This document shows positions 8,417 through 16,119 of a stretch of 37,814 bases of DNA, one piece after another. The DNA is taken from assembly GCA_027314645.1 (NCBI GenBank), contig DAHVAL010000003.1, positions 131,192 to 169,005 on the forward strand. Direction: 5' to 3'. The notes beneath the pieces are model-generated. The model was not told the DNA's origin. It was given only the letters and a program-made list of their open reading frames with translations, and made no database searches. The stretch is from Nitrospirota bacterium (GTDB lineage: Bacteria > Nitrospirota > Leptospirillia > Leptospirillales > Leptospirillaceae). Every line of letters begins with the position of its first letter. Position 1 is the stretch's first letter. The position numbers and the translations under genes are program-made.

Positions 8417-9127
8417 ATGACCAACCCCTCCCTCTTAGTGGTGCTATCCGCTTTTCTGATATGTTGTTTTTCCATTCCAGAGGCCCAGGCGGAAAATGTC
8501 CTTTTTGAGGCAGGAAAGAAAATCGCCCGGGCCGGGACAGGAAAAGCCGGAAGCATTGCCTGCATGGAATGTCACCGTCTCCGCGGAGGGGGAATGCCCT
8601 CAATCGGAAGCCCCCGGATCGCAGGCCAATCCGCCATTTACATCGCACATGAAATTCTTGGCGTCCAACAGGGGACGAGATACGCCCCCATGATGGCGGG
8701 TGTCGTCAGGGATCTGTCTCGAAAGGACATCCAGGCGGTGGCACGCTATTATGCAAGCGTTCGTTCCCCCAAGGTTGCCGAGATATCTCCCCCAGATCCC
8801 GCGCTAGTGGAGATAGGACGCAGCATTGCCCAGAAAGGGCTCTGGAAAAAGAACATTCCAGCTTGCGTGCTCTGCCACGGTCCCGATGGTCGTGGCATTC
8901 CTCCCCACTTTCCCTATATCGCCGGACAGAACAAGGGGTACCTCCTACGCCAGCTCCTTTCTTTTGCGTTCCTTAAAAGGAAGGACGATCCCCAGGGGTT
9001 GATGAGAGGAATCGCCCGTCGCCTGACCCATGAGGAACGAAAGGCTGTTGCCGAATACTTTGCCAGCCTGTCACCGCCACCAGCGGCAGGAAAAAGGGCA
9101 GAAGTTCAAGGGAGCCACCATCCATGA
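8417..9127 (+). CDS. Periplasmic dihaem cytochrome c (c4-like, TsdB-type electron acceptor)
   Basis: 236 residues with a signal peptide (hydrophobic to about residue 24, cleavage near EAQA-EN). Two haem-binding motifs, C49-MEC-H53 and C150-VLC-H154, sit in two similar class-I cytochrome domains, each with a following methionine candidate for the sixth ligand (M92/M93 and M196). This two-domain layout is that of cytochrome c4. The next gene, overlapping by four bases, encodes a TsdA-like enzyme, and TsdB, the natural electron acceptor of TsdA, is a c4-like dihaem cytochrome commonly encoded beside tsdA; hence the TsdB-type call. It would carry electrons from thiosulfate oxidation towards the terminal oxidase. 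A general periplasmic electron shuttle is the alternative. Confidence 0.85.
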   Translation: MTNPSLLVVLSAFLICCFSIPEAQAENVLFEAGKKIARAGTGKAGSIACMECHRLRGGGMPSIGSPRIAGQSAIYIAHEILGVQQGTRYAPMMAGVVRDLSRKDIQAVARYYASVRSPKVAEISPPDPALVEIGRSIAQKGLWKKNIPACVLCHGPDGRGIPPHFPYIAGQNKGYLLRQLLSFAFLKRKDDPQGLMRGIARRLTHEERKAVAEYFASLSPPPAAGKRAEVQGSHHP

Positions 9128-9927
9128 AACTCCTCCTCCGAATTCTCATCCTGGGCCTCCCTTTTTTCCTGATTCCGATGTCTCCCCCCCTATCCCCCGC
9201 CGCCAAGGCAGAGGAGCCAGACTTCTTTCAGCCACCTTCCGACAAGGAAATTCCTCCCGGTCCTTTCGGCGACCTGGTCCGACGCGGAGAACGAATTTTT
9301 ACCAAGACGGGTCAATTCGCAACACGGTACGTCGGAAACGACCTCACCTGCGAAAGCTGTCATCTTGACCGTGGTCGAAAACCCTTTGCCGCTCCTTTGT
9401 GGGCCGCCTATGTCAGCTACCCTCGTTTCCGGGCGAAGAATCACAAGGTGAGCCGGCTCGGAGAACGGATTCAGGGGTGCTTCCGGTTCTCCATGAATGG
9501 AACGCCCCCACCTCTCCACAGCGAAACCATCCGTTCGCTTGTGGCCTATGCCTTCTGGATGTCTCGCGGGGCGCCTGTCGGAACTCATATGAAGGGCGGG
9601 GGGATGTACCGCATGCCACCTTCGCGACTCCCACCTGATCCTTTTCATGGAAAATCTGTCTACACCGCAAGGTGTGCCCTATGCCATGGAGCAGATGGCC
9701 AAGGGACCGTTTCAGGGCATGATGTGGCCTTTCCGCCTGTTTGGGGGCCCCGATCCTACAATAAAGGGGCCGGCCTGGCAAAGGTGGCCAAACTCGCTGG
9801 ATTTATCAAGATGAACATGCCCCTGTCGAAGGGGGATTCCCTTTCCGACCAAGAAGCATGGGATGTGGCGGCCTTCATCGACCGCCAATCACGCCCTCCC
9901 GATCCCAGAAACGCCGCCACGCCCTAA
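9124..9927 (+). CDS. tsdA: Dihaem cytochrome c, thiosulfate dehydrogenase (TsdA) family
   Basis: 267 residues, close to the 264 of Allochromatium TsdA. A signal peptide covers about residues 1-29. Haem motif one is C76-ESC-H80 in NDLTCESCHLDRGRKPFA, followed by YPRFR and RIQGCFRFSMNG; C119 in that block occupies the place of the unusual cysteine ligand of TsdA haem 1. Haem motif two is C184-ALC-H188, followed by PPVWGPRSYNKGAG and FIKMNMP, where adjacent K229 and M230 match the switching Lys/Met ligand pair described for TsdA haem 2. TsdA joins two thiosulfates to tetrathionate in the periplasm, passing two electrons to TsdB, or works in reverse as a tetrathionate reductase. The start ATG overlaps the upstream cytochrome gene, so the pair is co-translated. 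Direction of catalysis cannot be judged from sequence. Confidence 0.8.
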   Translation: MKLLLRILILGLPFFLIPMSPPLSPAAKAEEPDFFQPPSDKEIPPGPFGDLVRRGERIFTKTGQFATRYVGNDLTCESCHLDRGRKPFAAPLWAAYVSYPRFRAKNHKVSRLGERIQGCFRFSMNGTPPPLHSETIRSLVAYAFWMSRGAPVGTHMKGGGMYRMPPSRLPPDPFHGKSVYTARCALCHGADGQGTVSGHDVAFPPVWGPRSYNKGAGLAKVAKLAGFIKMNMPLSKGDSLSDQEAWDVAAFIDRQSRPPDPRNAATP

Positions 9928-9967
9928 AATGTCCGGCAATCCACGGAGTATCTGAGAGGCGGCCCGA

Positions 9968-9996
9968 TTGCCCTCCTGTCCCCAAATCGGTATGAT
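9968..9996 (+). promoter_or_regulatory. Putative promoter of the hpnDEC operon
   Basis: TTGCCC (9968-9973), a 17-base spacer, TATGAT (9991-9996), upstream of the hpnD start region. No clear hairpin terminator separates it from tsdA. Confidence 0.4.
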
Positions 9997-10072
9997 CATT
10001 TGAAAGATCGTGCCGCTGAGGACACTCTGCCAACCCTCATGTCATCCACCCAACCCCCGGAGTCGGCCTTCT

Positions 10073-10978
10073 GTGACAAGCGTTTCTTCCATGGCCTTCG
10101 ACGAGACCGGCCTTGAACGGGCCCGTGCCGGAGTCCGGGGGAGTTCGTTCTATCGATCATTTTCTCTTCTTGACCCGGAAAGACAAACGGACTTGTTCGA
10201 CTTCTATGTCTTTTGCCGTCTTGTGGACGACCTGGCGGACGAACCTCGCACAGACATCGATGTATCCTCTCATCTTGAGGCATGGGCCTACAGCTTCTCC
10301 CACGATTTCGCTCCTCCTCCCGGATGGGACCACGCCCCCTTTTTTCTGAGGATCGTGGAAATCGCCCGGACACGGGGAATTCCCCCTTCCCTATTCGGGG
10401 ATATCGTCCGTGGAATGCAGGATGACCTTGGGGTCGTCAGAATCTCCGATGTTCCTGAACTTGAGAGATACTGCTATCGGGCCGCCGGAGCGGTCGGGCG
10501 CATCTGCATCCCCATTTTCGGGGGAGACCTCGATCGTTTGGCCCCCTATGCAGACCGTCTCGGCGAAGCCTTCCAACTGACCAATATTCTTCGGGATATT
10601 CGTCAGGATGCCGAACGAAACAGGATTTACCTTCCGGGGGACAGGATGCGCCATTTTGGCGTGAGCGACCAGGACATCCTCGAGGGTCGCATGCATCCTG
10701 GAATGGCCGCACTCCTGGAAGAAATATGGACCCGTTCTGAAGAGGATTACCGGTTGGCCGCTGCGCTTCTCACTCGTCCGGAAGACCGGCAAACGATGAT
10801 TGCCGCCCGGGCCATGGAAACGGTCTATCACGCGTTGCACAAGAAAATTCGTCGGACGGGATATGATGTCTATCGAAAACGGATCGGCCTCGGACCGGTT
10901 GAAAAGGCCCGGGCCCTCTTTTCCTTCTGGAGAGAGACCAGGAAAGACCGACTCCGGACCCGAAGGACCGGTTCGTGA
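10073..10978 (+). CDS. hpnD: Presqualene diphosphate synthase HpnD
   Basis: HpnD condenses two farnesyl diphosphates to presqualene diphosphate, the first step of the three-enzyme bacterial squalene route to hopanoids. The two aspartate-rich motifs of trans-isoprenyl head-to-head synthases are present: CRLVDDLADE near residues 49-58 and TNILRDIRQD near 170-179, the latter followed by RNRIYLP. The GSSFYRSF block near the N-terminus is also typical. The start is uncertain: GTG 10073 has GGAG ten bases upstream, whereas ATG 10091 (MAFDETGL) gives the more usual N-terminal length but lacks a ribosome site. The stop overlaps the hpnE GTG by four bases. Distinguished from HpnC by the NILRD rather than NFWQD second motif. 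Confidence 0.9.
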   Translation: MTSVSSMAFDETGLERARAGVRGSSFYRSFSLLDPERQTDLFDFYVFCRLVDDLADEPRTDIDVSSHLEAWAYSFSHDFAPPPGWDHAPFFLRIVEIARTRGIPPSLFGDIVRGMQDDLGVVRISDVPELERYCYRAAGAVGRICIPIFGGDLDRLAPYADRLGEAFQLTNILRDIRQDAERNRIYLPGDRMRHFGVSDQDILEGRMHPGMAALLEEIWTRSEEDYRLAAALLTRPEDRQTMIAARAMETVYHALHKKIRRTGYDVYRKRIGLGPVEKARALFSFWRETRKDRLRTRRTGS

Positions 10979-12387
10979 ACGGTCGGCCATGTGTCATCGT
11001 CATGGGCGGTGGACTGGCCGGGATTTCCGCCTGCGAGCGCCTCTCCCGCAATTCCGGCCGCTCCTTCGACATTGTTCTCCTCGAGGGACGTCCCCATTTG
11101 GGGGGGAGGGTGGGATCATATTATGACCCCGGCATTCGCCGGGAAATCGATACCGGTCAACATCTCTTCCTCTCCTGCTATACGGACACCTTGACCCTTC
11201 TCGACGCGTTGGGAACCAAATCCGGCCTCGTTTTCTATGACCGCCTTTACCTGCCCTTGTGGGACCGGGACAGGGGACTCAAACCCCTCGATATCCCTGG
11301 AAGCGACAATCCCATCGCCCTTGCCGGGGGCCTGCTCCAGTACGATGGACTTCCTTTTTCTTCGCGCCTCTCGTTTCTCGGCCTTACCCGCGCTCTCCCA
11401 AAAAACGACACCGATGTCGACCATCTCACCGCGCACGAATTCCTTCTTCGAGCCGGCCAATCGGAGTCGGCCATCGACCGATTTTGGGAACTTGTCATTC
11501 TTTCCGCGACCAATCTGCCTTCCCGAAAGGTCAGCGCGTCCATTCTGGTTCGCATTTTAAAGGAATCCCTTCTGAAGGGTGGCAGCCATTCTCGCATTGG
11601 ATACAACGCTGTTCCCCTTTCGGAGCTTTTTGTCCTGCCCGCCATGAAACTGTTCCGAAGCAGAGGGGTCGCGGTCCGAACGAAAACCCGGATCACAGGA
11701 TTTTCCGAGACATCCGGCCGGGTGACCGAAGTGTCATCCTCACGGGGGGTCCTTCAGCTTGGCAAGTCCGATCACCTGTTGTCCGCCCTTCCCCCCTGGG
11801 CGTTTGAAAAACTGGTCCCCCTTTCCATGCATAACTCCCCCCTGGTCGAACAAATGAGCCGTCTGGCGGTGGCCTCCCCCATTGTCTCGGTCAATATCCT
11901 GTTGTCTGATCCGGTCAATCTTCCTCTCATCACCGGATTTCACCAGTCAGATCTCCATTGGATTTTCAACAGGGATGCCATGGAACAGCGCCTTGTTCCC
12001 GAGGCCCGGCCCTGGTTCGACTGGTCGAGCCATCCGGAGGATGATTTCTACCCGACCCAAGTCATAAGCGCCACGGTATCCGGAGCCGAAAATCTTTTGT
12101 CCCTCTCCGACTCTGCCTTGGGCGAACTCTGCATGGACCATGTCCGAAAGATAGCCCCCCAGACAACGACCTCCATCAAAAGCGTCCGAGCCATCCGGGA
12201 TCGCTTCGCGACCCCCGTGCTCGGCGTCGGGCAAAGCACTCTTAGGCCGGAACCTCAAACCTTCCTCGAAAACCTCTGGATGGCGGGGGATATCGCTGAC
12301 ACAGGCTTGCCTGCGACCATGGAGGGGGCAATCCGGTCTGGATACCATGCGGCAGAAAAGATTCTGGAGGCACTCGGAGAACGATGA
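10975..12387 (+). CDS. hpnE: Hydroxysqualene dehydroxylase HpnE (FAD-dependent amine oxidase fold)
   Basis: 470 residues. The N-terminal Rossmann dinucleotide motif VIVMGGGLAGISACERL (residues 7-23) is followed by the FAD-contacting ELLEG-like and GGRVGSY segments (LLEGRPHLGGRVGSY), and the C-terminal FAD motif NLWMAGDIADTGLPATMEGAIRSG closes the fold. Together with its place between hpnD and hpnC this marks HpnE, which reduces hydroxysqualene to squalene as the last step before cyclisation to hopene. GTG start overlapping hpnD (GTGA) and ATGA overlap with hpnC mean that all three enzymes are translationally coupled. Phytoene desaturase-like enzymes share the fold, but the operon context makes HpnE far more likely. 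Confidence 0.92.
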   Translation: MNGRPCVIVMGGGLAGISACERLSRNSGRSFDIVLLEGRPHLGGRVGSYYDPGIRREIDTGQHLFLSCYTDTLTLLDALGTKSGLVFYDRLYLPLWDRDRGLKPLDIPGSDNPIALAGGLLQYDGLPFSSRLSFLGLTRALPKNDTDVDHLTAHEFLLRAGQSESAIDRFWELVILSATNLPSRKVSASILVRILKESLLKGGSHSRIGYNAVPLSELFVLPAMKLFRSRGVAVRTKTRITGFSETSGRVTEVSSSRGVLQLGKSDHLLSALPPWAFEKLVPLSMHNSPLVEQMSRLAVASPIVSVNILLSDPVNLPLITGFHQSDLHWIFNRDAMEQRLVPEARPWFDWSSHPEDDFYPTQVISATVSGAENLLSLSDSALGELCMDHVRKIAPQTTTSIKSVRAIRDRFATPVLGVGQSTLRPEPQTFLENLWMAGDIADTGLPATMEGAIRSGYHAAEKILEALGER

Positions 12388-13340
12388 TCACGCTCGAGGA
12401 TTCTTACAGGTTTTGCGCACAAGCGGTGGAACGCCACTATGAAAATTTCCCCGTGGCCTCCCGGCTTCTTCCCCCTGAAACCCGCCCCTCCATTGCGGCC
12501 CTCTATGCCTTCGCCCGAGCGGCCGATGACTTTGCCGACGAAGAACCTGAGACGGAAAAAGCCCTGGAGCTGTTGGCAGGATGGAGAACCCTTCTCTACC
12601 AAGCTTCGGAAGGGCCGGTCGATCATCCTGTCTTCCGGGCCTTGTCGGATGTCATGGCCCGGACCAAGGTCCCCGTCGAATGGCTCGACAACCTGATCAG
12701 GGCTTTTGAGCGGGACCGTGTCATCGTCCGGCATCAAACCTTCGAGGACCTGATCTTTTATTCAACCCTTTCTGCAAACCCGGTCGGCCGTCTTCTCCTC
12801 TGGATCCACGGGTTTCGGTCAGAATCCCTCTTCGCACGGTCCGACGCGATTTGCACCGCGCTCCAGCTCGCCAACTTCTGGCAGGATGTCGCTGTCGACT
12901 GGAAAAAGGGCCGGATCTATATTCCTCTGGAGGAGCTGAAGGTGGCGGGAATTCCTGAATCCGCCCTCGAGGGTCCGGTGAACACGGAGGAGTTCCGGAT
13001 GCGTGCCCAGTGTCTTAAAAACCGGCTTTTCGCTTATACCGCTGGACTTTTTTCAACCGGTCTCCCCCTTCCGAAGGCGGTGGGTGGTCGGGTCGGGATC
13101 GAACTCTCCCTGGTTTGGAAGGGGGGGGTCACCATCCTCCGGAAGGGATGGGACCCGGCCCGGCCCCTTTTGGAACGCCCCCTTCTGACGAAGGGAAGCT
13201 GGCTCAAAGCGCTCTTTCTTCCTCTCTCTCAGAAGTCCCTCGACCGAACCCTGTCCTCCCTTCCGGACAAACCCGAAATGGACAGACTTTTTGCCCGCGG
13301 GAGAGCGGTCTATGAGGGCAAGGCCACGGAATGCCTCTGA
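12384..13340 (+). CDS. hpnC: Hydroxysqualene synthase HpnC
   Basis: 318 residues, second squalene-synthase-like protein of the operon. HpnC converts presqualene diphosphate to hydroxysqualene. Aspartate motifs: FARAADDFADE (D48, D49, D52) and NFWQDVAVDWKKGRIYIP (D168, D172); the NFWQDV variant is characteristic of HpnC. FPVASRLLP near residue 22 and LPFVR-like hydrophobic helices later support the all-alpha isoprenoid synthase fold. ATG overlaps the hpnE stop by four bases. It is the last gene of the operon and converges on the serine hydrolase gene with only 12 bases between stops. No squalene-hopene cyclase lies in the window, so the rest of the hopanoid pathway must be elsewhere. Confidence 0.92.
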   Translation: MITLEDSYRFCAQAVERHYENFPVASRLLPPETRPSIAALYAFARAADDFADEEPETEKALELLAGWRTLLYQASEGPVDHPVFRALSDVMARTKVPVEWLDNLIRAFERDRVIVRHQTFEDLIFYSTLSANPVGRLLLWIHGFRSESLFARSDAICTALQLANFWQDVAVDWKKGRIYIPLEELKVAGIPESALEGPVNTEEFRMRAQCLKNRLFAYTAGLFSTGLPLPKAVGGRVGIELSLVWKGGVTILRKGWDPARPLLERPLLTKGSWLKALFLPLSQKSLDRTLSSLPDKPEMDRLFARGRAVYEGKATECL

Positions 13341-13352
13341 TGTTTGCTTCCC

Positions 13353-14432
13353 CTACTCCTCGAAGGTCTCCAAAACCGCATCGTGGAGAATCGGCCTGAA
13401 CTCCCGGATCCTATTGTTGGTACGAACCGGGTGGACACGGTTTGTCAATAACACCACAATCCGATCCTTTCCGTAATCAATCCACACGGAGGTTCCTGCG
13501 TATCCCAGATGCCCGATGGACGCACCAGGAGTCATCAAGCGGCCGCTCGAGGAGCCTTTAGTCGGGGTGTCCCACCCCAGAGCCCATTCAAGACCTTCCT
13601 GGCGGGAGCGAAAAACCTCAAGCCAGGCCCGGGGGAAAAATTCCCCTCCCACCCAAGGACGCGCAAGAAGCCACACGGCCTTGGCCGTACCAAAGAGGCC
13701 AGCATGCCCCGACACTCCTCCCAACACCCGGCAATGCTCGTCATGGACGATCCCGGTCAAAGGATCTCCCGTTACCGGATCAAGCTCGGTGGATGCGGCA
13801 AAAAGCCGACCCTGGCGAATCATTCCCTCCAGCGGGGAAGCAGGCGTCAGAAAATCCGCGCCGTCGATTCCCAAAGGCCCCGCGATCCGCTCCCTATATA
13901 ACAGGTCGAGTGGCTTTTCCCAGACTTTTTCAAGAATCCATCCCAGGAGCATGAATCCGAAATCGCTGTAAACGGCCTTCCCCCCTTTCGGCCCGGCCGG
14001 AGGAAGGGCGATAATCTCCTTCAGCAATTTCTTCTTCCGAGCTTCCGAATCTTCGGACAGATCGATGCGTTCATATAAAGGAGCCCACGCCACGAGGCCG
14101 GAGGAATGGCTTAATAGCTCACGGATGGTTGCTTCCCCGACCCATGATCCGGAGGATTCGGGAAGATGCCATTTCACCAAATCTGAAAGGGTAAGACGAC
14201 CTTCCGAGGCACTCAAGAGGAGAAGCGCTCCGGTCACAAGGGGTTTTGTGAGGGACGCGAGATCGAAGAGGGTCTCCGGAGTCACGACCGGTCCAGGGGG
14301 AGGAGGGGTTGTCCGGATGCGCCCCACCGCCACTTCCTCAACCAGCCCTTTCCGATTCCCCCAGGCGACAATCCCCCCTGGAAACACCCCCTCCGAAACA
14401 GCCTGTTCCATCAACGCCTGAATTTTTCTCAT
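13353..14432 (-). CDS. Beta-lactamase-fold serine hydrolase (class C/EstB-like)
   Basis: 359 residues, no signal peptide visible, so probably cytoplasmic. The three motifs of the serine beta-lactamase/penicillin-binding-protein superfamily are recognisable: S60-LTK63 (SxxK, in FDLASLTKP), Y155-SD (the YxN-like motif, in AVYSDFGFMLLG) and HLGYAGTSVWID near residue 315 in place of the KTG box. The HxGxTG-like final motif and the YSDxxFxLLG signature are those of EstB-type esterases and D-aminopeptidase-like hydrolases rather than true beta-lactamases. The substrate is unknown; peptidoglycan peptide or ester hydrolysis are possibilities. It is a single gene, divergent from tldD and convergent with hpnC. 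Confidence 0.85.
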   Translation of the reverse strand: MRKIQALMEQAVSEGVFPGGIVAWGNRKGLVEEVAVGRIRTTPPPPGPVVTPETLFDLASLTKPLVTGALLLLSASEGRLTLSDLVKWHLPESSGSWVGEATIRELLSHSSGLVAWAPLYERIDLSEDSEARKKKLLKEIIALPPAGPKGGKAVYSDFGFMLLGWILEKVWEKPLDLLYRERIAGPLGIDGADFLTPASPLEGMIRQGRLFAASTELDPVTGDPLTGIVHDEHCRVLGGVSGHAGLFGTAKAVWLLARPWVGGEFFPRAWLEVFRSRQEGLEWALGWDTPTKGSSSGRLMTPGASIGHLGYAGTSVWIDYGKDRIVVLLTNRVHPVRTNNRIREFRPILHDAVLETFEE

Positions 14433-14524
14433 TCCTTATCCTCACCGAATATTCTTGAAAATTCGGAGGCCTTTTTTATCCCTTCCCCCCCCGTTTTTCA
14501 TGGATTCCGTGCCTCTTTCCCCTG

Positions 14525-14530
14525 TATAAT
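14525..14530 (+). promoter_or_regulatory. TATAAT -10 box upstream of tldD
   Basis: A perfect TATAAT about 120 bases ahead of the chosen TTG start of tldD; no good -35 hexamer is visible. Transcription starting just after it would exclude an upstream ATG at 14533 as the start codon and supports TTG 14653. Confidence 0.35.
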
Positions 14531-14652
14531 GAATGGATGAAAGCTTCAAGACAAGGACTCCCGGCATCGATCCCTTGATCCGACATGAATGGGGACAAAC
14601 GACCGGCCTTCGACCCCCTCACCGAAATCGCAACCCTTCGGAGGATACTCCT

Positions 14653-16101
14653 TTGACATCCCACTCGCACGATATTGCCCTTTTTTTTGAAAATCAATTT
14701 GGAACTTCTCCGCGGCTTCTCGAAGGGATTCTTGGGGCAGCTTCCCTCTCCCCCACCGTGGATGACGCGGACCTCTACTTCGAATACACGGTCCGCGAGC
14801 ATTACAGCCTCGAGGACGGCATCGTAAAAAAGGCCGGACAAGACGTGAGCCAAGGAGTCGGTGCCAGAATCGTCGCAGGAGAGCGCACCGGGTTCGCCTT
14901 CACCGAGGAATTCGATCCGAAGGCGCTGACCCGCGCTGTGGAATCGGCCAGACGTATCGCCGACATGGGCGATTCGCACACTCCGGTCTCTGTGAGCCGC
15001 CCCTCCCGTCCCGCCTCAGACTTGTATCCTGTGTCGGACCCGACCCTTGACCGTCCCGTTTTGGAAAAGATCACCGTCCTCGAATCCCTCGACAGGCTTG
15101 CACGGGCGGAAAGCAGCAAGGTCGTCCAAGTGATGGCCTCCCTCGCCTCTGAGGTCAAGACCATTCAAGTGGTTCGTCGGGACGGAACGATCGTGGCCGA
15201 TCGGATTCCCTTGACCCGTATCAACATCTCTGTGATCGCGCAAGATGGAAACAACCGGCAAACCGGCTCATACGGATGGGGGGGGCGTACTGATTACAGC
15301 GGTCTCGTGACCGCCGACCGGCTGGCTCATGCCGCACGGGAAGCGGCCCGCCAGGCGCTGGTGAATTTGGCCGCCCGGCCTTGCCCCTCCGGGACGATGA
15401 ATGTCGTTCTCGGGCCCGGATGGCCCGGCATTCTCCTTCACGAGGCCATCGGACACGGCCTTGAGGGAGATTTCAACCGGAAGGGAACCTCGGCCTTCTC
15501 GGGGCGCCTGGGAGAGCGTGTCGCTTCACCGCTCTGCACCATCATCGACGATGGAACCATTCCCGGAAGACGCGGGTCCTTGAACGTGGACGACGAGGGA
15601 ACCCCCACTCAGAGAACCGTCCTGATCGAAAACGGCATCCTCAAGGGCTATCTCCAAGACCGGCAGAATGCGCGGCTCATGGGGACCCGTTCGACAGGGA
15701 ATGGCCGCCGGGAATCCTATGCCCACCCGGTGATGCCCCGAATGACCAATACCGTGATGCTGGCCGGAGAGTCCCACCCCGAAGAAATCCTTTCCACCCT
15801 TGACCGGGGAATCTACGCCGTCAACTTCGGCGGAGGACAGGTGGACATCACCTCGGGCAAATTCGTCTTCTCCATGTCCGAAGCCTACTACGTCGAAAAT
15901 GGGAAAATTCTCCACCCCGTCAAGGGCGCCACATTAATAGGGAACGGCCCGGATGTCCTGACGAAAGTTCGAATGGTCGGGAATGACATGGCCCTCGATT
16001 CAGGCGTGGGGACCTGCGGCAAGGACGGACAGTCGGTTCCTGTCGGGGTCGGACTCCCCACGATTCGAATCGACGGGATCACTGTGGGGGGGACCCACTA
16101 A
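14653..16101 (+). CDS. tldD: Metalloprotease subunit TldD
   Basis: TldD forms a heterodimeric zinc protease with TldE/PmbA that degrades unstructured peptides and matures small peptide products such as microcin B17. The catalytic HExxxH is visible as HEAIGHGLEGD (H263, E264, H268), preceded by GPGWPGILL and followed by GERVASPLCTIIDDG, all typical of TldD. TTG at 14653 is chosen as start because GGAGG lies eight bases upstream and the resulting 482 residues match the usual length (E. coli about 481); the open frame extends 40 codons further upstream without a ribosome site. The product ends with the TldD-type VGTCGKDGQSVPVGVGLPTIRIDGITVGG. tldE follows after 18 bases. No peptide-precursor gene is visible nearby. 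Confidence 0.93.
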   Translation: MTSHSHDIALFFENQFGTSPRLLEGILGAASLSPTVDDADLYFEYTVREHYSLEDGIVKKAGQDVSQGVGARIVAGERTGFAFTEEFDPKALTRAVESARRIADMGDSHTPVSVSRPSRPASDLYPVSDPTLDRPVLEKITVLESLDRLARAESSKVVQVMASLASEVKTIQVVRRDGTIVADRIPLTRINISVIAQDGNNRQTGSYGWGGRTDYSGLVTADRLAHAAREAARQALVNLAARPCPSGTMNVVLGPGWPGILLHEAIGHGLEGDFNRKGTSAFSGRLGERVASPLCTIIDDGTIPGRRGSLNVDDEGTPTQRTVLIENGILKGYLQDRQNARLMGTRSTGNGRRESYAHPVMPRMTNTVMLAGESHPEEILSTLDRGIYAVNFGGGQVDITSGKFVFSMSEAYYVENGKILHPVKGATLIGNGPDVLTKVRMVGNDMALDSGVGTCGKDGQSVPVGVGLPTIRIDGITVGGTH

Positions 16102-16119
16102 CATGCTAAAGGAGCTGCC

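Noticed and set aside
14533-14652. 40-codon upstream extension of tldD from ATG 14533
   Set aside because: A TATAAT box lies directly before it, no ribosome site, and TTG 14653 with GGAGG gives the usual family length.
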